Shown here: one piece after another, positions 8,943 to 17,440 of the stretch
How positions within the stretch are numbered: the stretch's first letter is position 1
Layout: every line of letters starts with the position of its first letter
DNA from: Hydrogenophaga flava NBRC 102514
Lineage (GTDB): Bacteria; Pseudomonadota; Gammaproteobacteria; Burkholderiales; Burkholderiaceae_C
Assembly (NCBI RefSeq): GCF_001571145.1
Contig: NZ_BCTF01000001.1
Coordinates: 186,001 to 250,000, forward strand
Direction of reading: 5' to 3'
DNA: 64,000 nucleotides
Notes under the pieces: model-generated
What the model was told of the DNA's origin: nothing
Databases searched by the model: none
The model's input: the letters and a program-made list of their open reading frames with translations, nothing else
Program-made: the position numbers and the translations under genes

Positions 8943-10061
8943 TCAGGCGCGCAGCGCGTCCACCGCCGCCGCCACCACCCCCTGCACGCTGCCGCTCTCG
9001 GCATAGCACTTGCGCAGCCAGGTGGCGTGGTTGCCGTCGCGCGCCGCCGTGCGTTCAACCTCGTCCAGCGCGGCCTGCGCCTCCAGCACATCGGCGTGGT
9101 GGCCGAGCTTGCGCAGCGTGGCCAGGATGTCCTCCCGGATGCTGATCTGCTCGCGCGTCTTGGGGTTGACCATCATGCCGTCAAGACCAAATCGGCAGGC
9201 CTGGAAGCGGTTGTAGGTGTAGACGAGGTAGTCGTCCTCGACCGGCGGTGGCTCGTCGCGCTGCAACAGGTGGCGGCACAGGCACTGCAGGTAACAGGCC
9301 AGCGCCGCGGCGCGCTCCACCGTCAGCGGCGTGTCGCAGACCCGCAGCTCGATGGTGCCGTACTCGGGCTTGGGCCGGATGTCCCAGTAAAAGTCCTTCA
9401 TGGACTTGACCACGCCCGTGCTCTCCATCTTGGTGAAGTACACGTTGGCGAACTCGTCCCAGCTGAGCGTGAAGGGCGCGCGGCCGCTGAGCGGAAACGC
9501 AAACACCGAGTTCAGGCGCGCCGAGTCGAACAGCGTGTCCACGCCCTGGAAGAACGGCGAGGACGCCGACAGCGCGATGAAGTGCGGCACATAGCGGTTG
9601 AGCGAGTGCAGCAGGAACAGCGCCTCGTCGGGCGAGCTGCAGCCCACGTGCACGTGCTGTCCGAACACCGTGAACTGCTTGGCCAGGTAGCCGTAGAGAC
9701 CCGAGAGCTGCTCGAAGCGCGGCTTGGAGAAGATGCGCTGCTCGAACCAGCGCTGGAACGGGTGCGTGCCGCCCCCGGCGAGCGCGATGTTGAGGCGGTC
9801 GCCCGCGTGCACCAGGGTGTCGCGGATCTCGCGCAGCTGCGCCAGCAGCGGACCGTGCAGGTGCTGCACGTCGGTGGCGATCTCGATCATGCTCTGCGTC
9901 ATCTCGGGCGTGACCACCCCCGGGAAGGGCTTGCGCCGCAGCAACTCCAGCAGGTCGTTGGCGCTGCTGGAGAGGTCCATGTCGTAGGTGTTGACCAGCT
10001 GCAGTTCGAGCTCGACGCCGAGCGTGAGAGATTCGGAGGCCTTGAAGGTTTCCAGCGGCAT
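8943..10061 (-). CDS. YbdK-family carboxylate-amine ligase (GCS2)
   Basis: A 372-residue member of the glutamate-cysteine ligase 2 family (YbdK) is of normal length. YbdK proteins have weak ATP-dependent gamma-glutamylcysteine ligase activity in vitro; the physiological substrate is unknown. Visible marks are [38 protein letters not shown], and [20 protein letters not shown], which hold the metal- and ATP-binding residues of the fold. It starts seven bases after the stop of the Kef-like antiporter gene and so is cotranscribed and translated with it. ATG 10061 is the only start that keeps the conserved N-terminus. Confidence 0.92.
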   Translation of the reverse strand: MPLETFKASESLTLGVELELQLVNTYDMDLSSSANDLLELLRRKPFPGVVTPEMTQSMIEIATDVQHLHGPLLAQLREIRDTLVHAGDRLNIALAGGGTHPFQRWFEQRIFSKPRFEQLSGLYGYLAKQFTVFGQHVHVGCSSPDEALFLLHSLNRYVPHFIALSASSPFFQGVDTLFDSARLNSVFAFPLSGRAPFTLSWDEFANVYFTKMESTGVVKSMKDFYWDIRPKPEYGTIELRVCDTPLTVERAAALACYLQCLCRHLLQRDEPPPVEDDYLVYTYNRFQACRFGLDGMMVNPKTREQISIREDILATLRKLGHHADVLEAQAALDEVERTAARDGNHATWLRKCYAESGSVQGVVAAAVDALRA

Positions 10062-10068
10062 GTCTGCG

Positions 10069-11256
10069 TCACTCCCGGGTCACATGCGTTTCGCGCGCGG
10101 CCTGCAGGGCGCGCTGCGTCACCAGCGGACCGAACAGCTCCTGCAGCACCATCATGAAGGCCAGGGCCATCAGCACCTGGCGGGCGGGTTCGAAGCCGTA
10201 GAGACGGCTCTGCTCCAGCAGCAGGATCGCAAAGGCCGACATCGGCGTGAGCGCCAGGCCGGTCAGCAGGCCCTTGCGCTCGGTGCTGCCCGAGAGGCGT
10301 GCCGCGGCCACGTTGCACACCACCTTGGTGGCGATGCGCACGAAGATCAGCGCCAGCCCCAGCAGCACGCCGCCACCGATTTCGCTCCAGTCCAGCAGGG
10401 CGGCGATGTAGACGAACAGGAACAGGGTCAGCATGTCGCCCGCGGTGCCAAAGCCACGCTGCGCGTTGGTCAGGTGCACGCGGCGTTCGCGCGCCACGAT
10501 GCCGAAGGTCAGTGCGGCCAGCAGCGGCGAGAGCTTCAGGCCATAGGCCATGGTGGTCAGCAGCACCACCGCGAGCGCGAACACCAGGGTCACGTCGCGC
10601 TCCTGGATGCGCTGCGAGCGCAGCAGCGCGGGCATGCCCACACCCAGCAACGCCCCCACGGCGACCGAGGTGACCAGCACATGCACGCTGCCGAACGCCG
10701 CCAGCACCAGGTCGCCCGAGGTCGAGAGGTGCCAGTAACCGATGACCAGCTTGAGCGCCAGCACGGCCACCAGGCAGTTGATCGCGCACAGGTGCAGCAC
10801 GCGCTCGGTCACCTGGCCGGCGCTGCGCATCTCGTTGGCCACCCGCACGATGCCGGCCGGCGAGGCGGACACCGACAGCGCCGCGATGATCAACCGCGTG
10901 TCTGTGGGCAGCGCAAACAGCCCGGACACCCAGTACACCGTGGCGAAGGTCACCACCGACTCCACCAGCCCCAGCGCCAGCACCCAGGGGTTGTGGCGGA
11001 ACCAGCGCAGGTGGATACGGTAACCCAGTTCGAACAGGAGCAGCGACAGCGCCACGTTGGCTAGGAAGGGTAGGCCCGGCACCGCGTCGGTGAGACCCGG
11101 CAGGTTGATCAGGCTGGCCACCAGGCCCACCGCCACGTAGCTGGTCACCCGCGGCAGATTGGCCCATTCGTGCAGCCGCTCGCCCAGGTACCAGGCCAGC
11201 AGCAGCACCAGGGGCCAGGCCATGGACTGAAGAAGAAAGGGAAAGTCGGTCACCAT
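10069..11256 (-). CDS. Kef/CPA2-type cation:proton antiporter
   Basis: A 395-residue integral membrane protein of the monovalent cation:proton antiporter-2 family has about eleven hydrophobic helices and no C-terminal TrkA-N (NAD-binding) domain, unlike full-length KefB/KefC. It is marked by [49 protein letters not shown] and [14 protein letters not shown]. Start 11256 (MVTDFPF) fits the first helix; an ATG at 11325 would add sequence encoded by a GC-rich hairpin and is not preferred. It would exchange K+ or Na+ for H+ across the inner membrane. The ybdK-like gene follows at once, and the lipoprotein gene precedes it. Confidence 0.88.
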   Translation of the reverse strand: MVTDFPFLLQSMAWPLVLLLAWYLGERLHEWANLPRVTSYVAVGLVASLINLPGLTDAVPGLPFLANVALSLLLFELGYRIHLRWFRHNPWVLALGLVESVVTFATVYWVSGLFALPTDTRLIIAALSVSASPAGIVRVANEMRSAGQVTERVLHLCAINCLVAVLALKLVIGYWHLSTSGDLVLAAFGSVHVLVTSVAVGALLGVGMPALLRSQRIQERDVTLVFALAVVLLTTMAYGLKLSPLLAALTFGIVARERRVHLTNAQRGFGTAGDMLTLFLFVYIAALLDWSEIGGGVLLGLALIFVRIATKVVCNVAAARLSGSTERKGLLTGLALTPMSAFAILLLEQSRLYGFEPARQVLMALAFMMVLQELFGPLVTQRALQAARETHVTRE

Positions 11257-11291
11257 GCAGGAAAAGAATGGTTGGGGGGCGGCGCCCCGGC

Positions 11292-11312
11292 CCCCGGGTG
11301 TACCACCCCGGG
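11292..11312 (-). other. GC-rich hairpin in the antiporter leader
   Basis: CCCGGGGTG-GTA-CACCCGGGG on the minus strand pairs over nine positions with one mismatch and lies between the lipoprotein stop and the antiporter start. No U-tract follows. It could slow read-through or stabilise the downstream message. Confidence 0.4.
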
Positions 11313-11343
11313 AGGGTGCTGTCATGTAACAGGACGAAACCCC

Positions 11344-12825
11344 TCAGGGGGCGGCGGCCTCTTGACGCCAGTGAAAACGCTGTTCCAGCAGGTGCGGTTC
11401 GTCGAAATGGCGGCGACCGACAAAGGCCGTCGGATGCCGTCCCCACTGCCGCATCGCGCCGGGGCTCTCGATGCCCATGGGCCAGAACAGGGCCCGTTCG
11501 CCGCGCTCGGTGCCCGGCATGATGCCATTGGACCAGAACGCACTGCGGTGGCCGCCGCTGGCCGTGGGCAGGCTGCGCAGCCCGTCTTCGTGTTCCAGCG
11601 GGTAGACCGTCCCCGTCGCAGCCCCGTCGTCTGCGGCCACGCCGACCAGCTGGTGGTCCGATGCGCTCAGGTGCACCCGCAGGCGCTGGCCTGGCGCGAG
11701 CTCGGGCAGCTTGGCCGGCACGAACGCCCATTCGATGCGCGCCGACGGTGGCGGGCGCAGGTCCATGCCGCGCGCCGGCACGAACACGTGGTAGCAGCCG
11801 CAGCCGTGGATGCTGTCGAGCATCAGCGGCCGGCCGCGTTCGTCCAGGGTCAGGCGCAGCACCACCGCGTCCACCCGGCCGGCCAGCAGGTCCAGGCCAT
11901 TGCGCGCCGGCCGCTCGGGAAACCACAGGCTGTAGACCAGCTGCAGCAGCACCCGGTCGCCGTAACGCGTGTGGGCGATGCGCTGGTAGAGCACCGGCTG
12001 CGCCGTCCGGACCTCGGGCGCAGGGCCTTCTCCCCAGCGCAGCCGGCCGGGCCGGTCGGCGTCGGAGCGGGTCTCGATGTGCATCACCGGCGCATAGGCC
12101 TGCAGCAGGCTGCGGGCGGCGTCGGCGTCGGGCTTGGGAATGCCAAGGGCATCCACCGGCGGCGGCGTCCACGGGCCCGACGTTACGGCCCCGGTCGCGG
12201 GCAGGTAGCGCTCCCAGCCTGGCGCATCCGCGGGCGGCGCAGTCATCCAGCGGCCTTGCCAGTGCCGCAGCTCGCGCTCCACCCCCGAGAAGAACGGCCA
12301 CTGGCTCAGCGGGTAGAGGCCCAGCGTGCGCAGCGCGGCGCTGTAGTCGTCGGGCACCACGGCGGCATCGCGCAGCCGGCGCCGGGCGGTCTCGTCGGCC
12401 GACAGCGCCTCCCAGAGCTGCGAGCCGCAGGCCTTTGTGCGCGCCTGGAGGTCCCCTCGGTCCGCTGCGCCCAGCGCGTTCAGGGCAGCGGGCGGCAGGT
12501 TGCGTATCTCGGCACTGCGCGCTGTCTGGTCCAGCGCCACAAGGCGGTCGCCCCAGGCCTGCCAGCGCGCAGCGTCCTGCAAGGCCTCGTCGCGGAAGGA
12601 CGCCAGCAGGCGGTCGACGCGGACGAAGGGAAAGCCGGCGATGCGGGCCGCGCCGCCGTCGCGCACCGCGTGCGCATCGGTCTGTTCGTCGAGCTGTTGC
12701 AGCCACCGCTGGCAGGCGGCCACCGGGTCGCCCTCGTCGGCACCGCGGGGCAGCGGCGACGCGCACCCCGCCAGCACCACCGCAGCGGCAGCGAGCAGGC
12801 GCGAGATCAGGAACTTGCAGGCCAT
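11344..12825 (-). CDS. Unrecognised large lipoprotein
   Basis: A 493-residue protein begins with a lipoprotein signal: MACKFLISRLLAAAAVVLAGCASP, positive residues, a short hydrophobic core and a LAGC lipobox with Cys at about residue 21. The mature part has an early Trp/Gln-rich segment and a later conserved-looking core with DSIHGCGCYHVFVPARG, HLSASDHQLVGVA and FWSNGIMPGTERGE. I do not recognise the family; close homologues in Comamonadaceae are annotated as hypothetical. It heads a minus-strand run with the antiporter and ybdK and may act in the periplasm at the outer membrane. The start at 12825 is set by the signal; an upstream in-frame ATG at 12900 gives no signal peptide. Confidence 0.8.
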   Translation of the reverse strand: MACKFLISRLLAAAAVVLAGCASPLPRGADEGDPVAACQRWLQQLDEQTDAHAVRDGGAARIAGFPFVRVDRLLASFRDEALQDAARWQAWGDRLVALDQTARSAEIRNLPPAALNALGAADRGDLQARTKACGSQLWEALSADETARRRLRDAAVVPDDYSAALRTLGLYPLSQWPFFSGVERELRHWQGRWMTAPPADAPGWERYLPATGAVTSGPWTPPPVDALGIPKPDADAARSLLQAYAPVMHIETRSDADRPGRLRWGEGPAPEVRTAQPVLYQRIAHTRYGDRVLLQLVYSLWFPERPARNGLDLLAGRVDAVVLRLTLDERGRPLMLDSIHGCGCYHVFVPARGMDLRPPPSARIEWAFVPAKLPELAPGQRLRVHLSASDHQLVGVAADDGAATGTVYPLEHEDGLRSLPTASGGHRSAFWSNGIMPGTERGERALFWPMGIESPGAMRQWGRHPTAFVGRRHFDEPHLLEQRFHWRQEAAAP

Positions 12826-12905
12826 CGCGCCATGGTAGCGGCCGGCTGGGTCTGGGCCGAAGGTCTGGTTACACGCCCACGGGGGCGCAGGGGTTACCAT
12901 GCCGC

Positions 12906-13550
12906 ATGACCCAAACCCAACGCCTTTCCATCGCCCGTTCCGTCAGTGTGTCGCTGCTGCTGTCGCTGACCGCACTGGCCTCCCAAGCGCAGTCCACCCC
13001 CGCTGCAGCACCCGCGGCCGCCGCGGCGTCCAGCCCGGCCAAGAAGGAGCTGATCCAGCGCGTGCTCAAGCTGCAGCAAGGCGGCATCGATCGGCTGGCC
13101 ACGGCCATGACCGAAGAACCCGCACTGGTGCTCGCCGAACGGGCCTCCGAAATCATTGCCGCCAAGGTGCCCAAAGACCGGCAGGAGACCGTCGCCAAGG
13201 AAGTCCAGTCCGAGCTGCAGAAGTACCTCAAGGACACCGTGCCCCTGGTGCGCCGCAGCGCCCAGCAACTGGCCCCTGCCACCATCGGCGCGGTGCTGGA
13301 GAGCAAGTTCAACGAGGACGAACTGCGCGAGATCGTGGCGATGCTGGAATCCCCGGCTTACGGCAAGTACCAGCAACTCAGCGGGGAGATGCAGCAGTCG
13401 CTGCAGGCCAAGCTGGTCTCCGACACCCGGGCCACCGTCGAGCCCCGCGTACAGGCGCTGGAGAAGACCCTGGGCGAGCGTCTGACGGCGGCCACCTCCG
13501 CCGCGGGCGCCGCCCCCACCAAACCCGCGGGCAAGGCCGCCGCCAAGTAA
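12906..13550 (+). CDS. DUF2059 family periplasmic protein
   Basis: A 214-residue protein has an N-terminal signal peptide (hydrophobic SVSVSLLLSLTALASQAQS, cut after about residue 29), a low-complexity Ala/Pro linker, a helical body and an Ala/Lys-rich tail. The body carries the DUF2059-like segment ESKFNEDELREIVAMLESPA followed by YGKYQQLSGEMQQSLQAKL. The family is exported and of unknown role. It is divergent from the lipoprotein gene across 80 bases and is followed by a convergent methyltransferase gene 43 bases on. A monocistronic transcript is likely. Confidence 0.85.
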   Translation: MTQTQRLSIARSVSVSLLLSLTALASQAQSTPAAAPAAAAASSPAKKELIQRVLKLQQGGIDRLATAMTEEPALVLAERASEIIAAKVPKDRQETVAKEVQSELQKYLKDTVPLVRRSAQQLAPATIGAVLESKFNEDELREIVAMLESPAYGKYQQLSGEMQQSLQAKLVSDTRATVEPRVQALEKTLGERLTAATSAAGAAPTKPAGKAAAK

Positions 13551-13593
13551 ACCCCGGACCGGGCGCCGCACGCCGCAACCGGGGCGCCAGCCC

Positions 13594-14466
13594 TCAAACC
13601 GCGAAGCGCTCGCGCAGCGGCTGCAGCCCCAGCTCGTCGACGATCTGCAGCAGGCGCTCGCGGGCGCGCTGCCGCTGGCCCTGCGGCCCGTCGTGGCGGC
13701 GCGCCAGGATCAGCCCGTTCTTCATCGAGTGCTCCCAGCCCACCAGCTCGGTCACCGTGACCTGGTAGCCGTGGGCTTCGAGCTGCAGGCAGCGCAGCAC
13801 GTTGGTGATCTGGCTGCCGAATTCGCGCGTGTGCAGCGGGTGCCGCCAGAGTTCGGCCAGCGGCGTGCGGGCCAGCGACAGCGCCTTGTGCTGGCGCATC
13901 ACAGAGGCCACCTCGGCCTGGCAACAGGGCACCAGCACCATGAAGCGGGCCTGCTTCGCCAGGCCGAAGGCGATGGCGTCGTCGGTGGCCGTGTCGCAGG
14001 CGTGCAGCGCGGTCACCACGTCGATCTGCGCCGGCAACTCGGGATGGTCCAGCGCCTGATGCACCGTGGTCGCCAGAAAACCCATGCGCGCGAAGCCCAG
14101 CCGCTGCGCCAGCGCGCGCGACTTCTCCACCAGCTCGGCGCGCGTCTCGACCCCGTACACCCAGCCGACCGGCTTCGACTTGAAGAACAGGTCGTAGAGG
14201 ATGAAGCCGAGGTAGGACTTGCCCGCGCCGTGGTCGGCCAGGGTCACGTCGCCACGGTCCTTGAGCACCTCGGCCAGCAGCGGCTCGATGAACTGGACCA
14301 GGTGGTAGACCTGCTTGAGCTTGCGGCGGGTGTCCTGGTTGAGCTTGCCCTCGAGGGTGAGGATGTGCAGCTCCTTGAGCAGTTCGACGGACTGGCCCTC
14401 GCGCAATTCGGGCAACTGGGCCTGCAGGCTGGGGGCTTCGGGAGTGCGGCGGGCGGCTTTGGGCAT
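13594..14466 (-). CDS. Class I SAM-dependent methyltransferase (Methyltransf_32 type)
   Basis: A 290-residue Rossmann-fold methyltransferase has motif I as LADHGAGKSYLGF, an acidic loop GVETRAELVEKS, TALHACDTATDDAI, and VPCCQAEV, a combination typical of the METTL25-like Methyltransf_32 family found also in eukaryotes. Its substrate is unknown in bacteria; RNA or protein are both possible. The start ATG 14466 gives MPKAARRTPEAPSLQ and an N-terminal helical region (ELLKELHILTLEGKLNQDTR). It is divergent from the SrkA-like kinase gene with only 33 bases between start codons, so the promoters must overlap. Confidence 0.88.
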   Translation of the reverse strand: MPKAARRTPEAPSLQAQLPELREGQSVELLKELHILTLEGKLNQDTRRKLKQVYHLVQFIEPLLAEVLKDRGDVTLADHGAGKSYLGFILYDLFFKSKPVGWVYGVETRAELVEKSRALAQRLGFARMGFLATTVHQALDHPELPAQIDVVTALHACDTATDDAIAFGLAKQARFMVLVPCCQAEVASVMRQHKALSLARTPLAELWRHPLHTREFGSQITNVLRCLQLEAHGYQVTVTELVGWEHSMKNGLILARRHDGPQGQRQRARERLLQIVDELGLQPLRERFAV

Positions 14467-14499
14467 GGCTGGATTGTCGCAGGCGGTCACAATCGGCGC

Positions 14500-15540
14500 A
14501 TGCACGCCACCGACCCGCGACACCCCTACGAATCCCTCACACCCGATGTGGTGCAGGACGCGCTGGCCAGCCTCGGCCTGTGGGGTGACGGGCGACTGTC
14601 CGCGCTGAGCAGCTACGAGAACCGGGTCTACCAGGCGGCGCTGGAAACACCGCAGGACGGGCACTCGCAGGTGGTGCTCAAGTTCTACCGGCCAGACCGC
14701 TGGAGCGAGGCGCAGATCCTCGAAGAGCACGCCTTCGCGGCCGAGCTGGCCGCGGCCGATGTGCCGGTGGTGGCGCCGCTGGTCATTGAAGGCCGAACGC
14801 TGCACCGCCACGGCGGCTTCCTGTTCAGCGTGAGCCCGCGGCGCGGCGGACGCCGGCCCGAGCTGGAGGACTTCGACGTGCTGGAGTGGACCGGCCGCTT
14901 CCTCGCGCGGCTGCACACGGTGGGCGCCGCCCGGCCCTTTGCCCGCCGCCCTTCGCTGGACGCCGCCAGCTTCGGCCACGAGCCGCGCGACTGGCTGCTG
15001 ACGCACGAGGCTGTGGCGCCTGAGGTGCGCACCGCCTGGCGCCAGACGCTGGACGAAGCGCTGCAGATCATCGAATCGCACCCCGCCCTGCGCCCGGACT
15101 GGGCTTCGGCCGCCGAGGACGGCGCGGCCCTCATCCGCCTGCACGGCGACTGCCACCCCGGCAACATCCTGTGGACGCCCGAGGGCGCGCCCGGCGCCGG
15201 CCCGCACTTCGTGGACCTGGACGACGCACGCACGGGACCCGCCGTTCAAGACCTGTGGATGCTGCTCTCGGGCGAGCGGCGCCAGCAGACGCAGCAGCTC
15301 GGCGCCCTGCTCGACGGCTACGAACAGATGCGCGACTTCGACCGGCGCGAGCTGGCCCTGATCGAGCCACTGCGCACGCTGCGGCTGGTGCACTACAGCG
15401 CCTGGATCGCACGGCGCTGGCAAGACCCGGCCTTCCCGATCAACTTCCCCTGGTTCGGCAGCCGCGACTACTGGCAGGGCCAGGTGGACATGCTGGTCGA
15501 GCAGATCGAAGAAATGCAGAAGCCGCCGCTGGTGGTTTGA
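14500..15540 (+). CDS. srkA: Stress response kinase A (SrkA/YihE/RdoA family)
   Basis: A 346-residue bacterial Ser/Thr kinase of the APH/choline-kinase fold. SrkA/YihE in E. coli protects against oxidative and envelope-stress killing. The family signature is clear: SSYENRVYQ near the nucleotide loop, VVLKFYRPDRW with the ATP lysine, the catalytic loop LIRLHGDCHPGNILW, and the metal-binding HFVDLDDARTGPAVQDLWML. It lies just upstream of ohrR-ohr, which fits an oxidative stress context, but the 68-base gap holds the OhrR operator, so it is likely a separate unit. Confidence 0.92.
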   Translation: MHATDPRHPYESLTPDVVQDALASLGLWGDGRLSALSSYENRVYQAALETPQDGHSQVVLKFYRPDRWSEAQILEEHAFAAELAAADVPVVAPLVIEGRTLHRHGGFLFSVSPRRGGRRPELEDFDVLEWTGRFLARLHTVGAARPFARRPSLDAASFGHEPRDWLLTHEAVAPEVRTAWRQTLDEALQIIESHPALRPDWASAAEDGAALIRLHGDCHPGNILWTPEGAPGAGPHFVDLDDARTGPAVQDLWMLLSGERRQQTQQLGALLDGYEQMRDFDRRELALIEPLRTLRLVHYSAWIARRWQDPAFPINFPWFGSRDYWQGQVDMLVEQIEEMQKPPLVV

Positions 15541-15564
15541 CCCTTTGTGCAAAAAGGTTTCTGG

Positions 15565-15590
15565 CAATTAAATTGTGCGCAATTAAATTG
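15565..15590 (+). promoter_or_regulatory. OhrR operator (two tandem CAATTAAATTG boxes)
   Basis: CAATTAAATTG occurs twice, at 15565-15575 and 15580-15590, with centres 15 bases apart. Each box is palindromic around its central base. The same AT-rich box is the known OhrR-binding site in Bacillus and in proteobacteria. It sits 19 bases ahead of the ohrR start in an otherwise GC-rich region, so autoregulation of the ohrR-ohr unit by OhrR is well supported. Confidence 0.88.
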
Positions 15591-15608
15591 CCAGCTACAG
15601 TTCACGCC

Positions 15609-16058
15609 ATGCCATCCACAACGCCCCTCGACGAACGCGCCCTGCTGCTGGACAACCAGCTGTGTTTCGCGCTCTATTCGGCCTCGCTGGCCATGACCAA
15701 GCTGTACAAGCCGCTGCTGGAATCGATGGGCCTGACCTATCCCCAGTACCTGGTCATGCTGGCGCTGTGGGAGCGCGACGGCGAGACCGTCTCGGCGCTG
15801 GGCGAACGCCTGCACCTCGACTCGGGCACCCTGACCCCGCTGCTCAAACGGCTGGAAGCGGCCGAGCTGGTCTCGCGCCTGCGGGATGCCACCGACGAAC
15901 GCCGCGTGCTGATCCGCCTGACCGCGGCCGGCCGGCGGCTCAAGGCCCGGGCGGCCCGTCTGCCCGCCTGCGTGATGCAGGCCGCGCAGTGCAACCTCGA
16001 CGAGGTGACCGCCCTGACCCGACAGATCCAGACGCTGCGCGACCGGCTCAGCGCCTGA
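15609..16058 (+). CDS. ohrR: MarR-family organic peroxide sensor OhrR
   Basis: OhrR represses ohr until its N-terminal cysteine is oxidised by organic hydroperoxide. The 149-residue protein has the sensing Cys19 in LDNQLCFALYSAS, the winged helix (ALGERLHLDSGTLTPLLKRL with wing DATDERRVLIRLT), and two C-terminal cysteines, Cys121 and Cys128. A Cys near 120-130 marks the 2-Cys type (as in Xanthomonas), where the oxidised sensor cysteine forms a disulfide. Its operator lies just upstream and ohr just downstream. Confidence 0.95.
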   Translation: MPSTTPLDERALLLDNQLCFALYSASLAMTKLYKPLLESMGLTYPQYLVMLALWERDGETVSALGERLHLDSGTLTPLLKRLEAAELVSRLRDATDERRVLIRLTAAGRRLKARAARLPACVMQAAQCNLDEVTALTRQIQTLRDRLSA

Positions 16059-16073
16059 CCCCTTCATCCACCC

Positions 16074-16088
16074 GCTTGCAACGCAAGC
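16074..16088 (+). promoter_or_regulatory. Hairpin plus U-run between ohrR and ohr
   Basis: GCTTGC-AAC-GCAAGC is followed directly by TTTTC, ahead of the ohr start. This has the shape of a small intrinsic terminator or attenuator and could set the ratio of repressor to enzyme. The stem is only six bases, so its strength is doubtful. Confidence 0.45.
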
Positions 16089-16108
16089 TTTTCATGAAAG
16101 ACCCGACC

Positions 16109-16525
16109 ATGGCCTCTCTCGACAAAGTCCTGTACACCGCCCGCACCCACACCACCGGTGGCCGCGATGGCGCCTCGCGCTCCGACGACGGTCGTCTGGA
16201 CGTCAAGCACACGCCGCCCGGTGCGCCTGGCAACGGCACCAACCCCGAGCAGCTGTTTGCGGCCGGCTATTCGGCCTGTTTCATCGGCGCCATCAAGGCC
16301 GTGGCCGGCAAGATGAAGCTGGCCGTGCCGGCCGATGTGGCGGTGGACGCCGAGGTGGACCTCGGCCCCGTGGGCGAGGTCTATGGCATTGCGGCGCGCC
16401 TGACGGTGCACCTGCCAGGCATGGACCGCGCGCAGGCCCAGGCCCTGGTCGATGCCGCCCACCAGGTCTGCCCGTACTCGAACGCGACCCGCGGCAACAT
16501 CGACGTCACCCTGACGCTGGCCTGA
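16109..16525 (+). CDS. ohr: Organic hydroperoxide resistance protein Ohr
   Basis: Ohr is a thiol peroxidase that reduces organic and fatty acid hydroperoxides, using lipoylated proteins as electron donor. The 138-residue product has the family cysteines Cys57 (YSACFIGA) and Cys121 (HQVCPYSN), the catalytic Arg19 in GGRDGAS and the conserved Glu48 in NPEQLF. ATG 16109 (MASLDKVLYT) matches the usual N-terminus and has GAAAG ahead of it; an ATG at 16094 is in frame and possible. It is the second gene of the ohrR-ohr unit; its stop abuts that of the convergent oxygenase gene. Confidence 0.95.
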   Translation: MASLDKVLYTARTHTTGGRDGASRSDDGRLDVKHTPPGAPGNGTNPEQLFAAGYSACFIGAIKAVAGKMKLAVPADVAVDAEVDLGPVGEVYGIAARLTVHLPGMDRAQAQALVDAAHQVCPYSNATRGNIDVTLTLA

Positions 16526-17374
16526 TCAGCCGCGCTTCTGGATCGTTCCGGCCAGGTGCCGCTCGCGGAAGCGGCGCATGGCCCGGAACAGCACCGGCGG
16601 CATGTAGTCCTGCGACACGCGCCAGCGCAGGCCGCCGATGCGCTCGTTCGGGCGCTCGGCAAAGATCGTCGTGTGCGCACCGTTCTTCTCTTCGTCGGGC
16701 CGCCCGTTCGTGTAATAGAACAGCGCCAGCGACTTGCGCGAGTCGCCTTCCGGGCAGGTCAGCGGGCCCGGATGGCCGTGGAAGGTGTTGCTGGTCGGCG
16801 AGAAGATCGCCAGGCGGTTGAACACCGGCAGGATCTTGGCGCCGCAGTACGTCACCTCGCGGTCCCACAGCTCCAGGCTGCCGCCGTACTCTTCCTTCCA
16901 GTTCTTGTTCATGTAGAAGATGACGTTGATCCGGCGGTCCAGGAAGTTCTGGTCGTGCTTGTTGAAGTCGGCGTGCAGCTTGAGCAGGCCGCCGCGCGGC
17001 GTCTGGTGCAGACCGCCGCCCCGCATCGACGGGTCGGAAATCATGTTGTCGAGGCCCGTGACCTTTTCAAGGAAGCGCAGGAAGGGCGCCGAGTTGAACT
17101 GGTAGAGCATCTGGCGCGTCACCGGGCCGAACTTGGTCTCGTCCACGCACACCAGCTTGCGCTCGGCCGGCCGGTTGTAGTTGTGCCACTCGATGTCCTG
17201 CGCCTTGGGAAACTCCTGCCACATCGCCTCGGCGATGTCCTCGGGCAGGAAGTTGTCGAACGCCATGTGGTTGAACGGCGTGCCGAGCTTGTACTGGGCC
17301 TCGCCCTCGATGGCGAGTTGTTCGTAGCGGGGGTCGTCGAAGACGAAACGGTTGGACAGGTCGGGGCGGGACAC
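16526..17374 (-). CDS. 2OG-Fe(II) oxygenase family protein
   Basis: A 282-residue non-haem iron dioxygenase of the prolyl-4-hydroxylase-like superfamily. The iron ligands appear as HAD in LLKLHADFNKHD and a distal His in SNTFHGHPGPL, followed by SRKSLALFYYTNGR holding the 2-oxoglutarate arginine. The N-terminal part (FNHMAFDNFLPEDIAEAMW) is typical of this group, often found next to sugar and cell-surface genes. It would hydroxylate an unknown protein or small molecule using oxygen and 2-oxoglutarate. It appears monocistronic, downstream of the flippase-like gene on the same strand by 66 bases. Confidence 0.88.
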   Translation of the reverse strand: MSRPDLSNRFVFDDPRYEQLAIEGEAQYKLGTPFNHMAFDNFLPEDIAEAMWQEFPKAQDIEWHNYNRPAERKLVCVDETKFGPVTRQMLYQFNSAPFLRFLEKVTGLDNMISDPSMRGGGLHQTPRGGLLKLHADFNKHDQNFLDRRINVIFYMNKNWKEEYGGSLELWDREVTYCGAKILPVFNRLAIFSPTSNTFHGHPGPLTCPEGDSRKSLALFYYTNGRPDEEKNGAHTTIFAERPNERIGGLRWRVSQDYMPPVLFRAMRRFRERHLAGTIQKRG

Positions 17375-17440
17375 TGAAGACTCCTGAGGGTGCCGGGACG
17401 GTGGTCCCGTGATACATCCCTTCAGCGACCGGCCCCTTCT

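Noticed and set aside
15565-15590. Possible direct-repeat array
   Set aside because: There are only two copies with operator spacing. No spacer-repeat series exists anywhere in the window, so no CRISPR is called.
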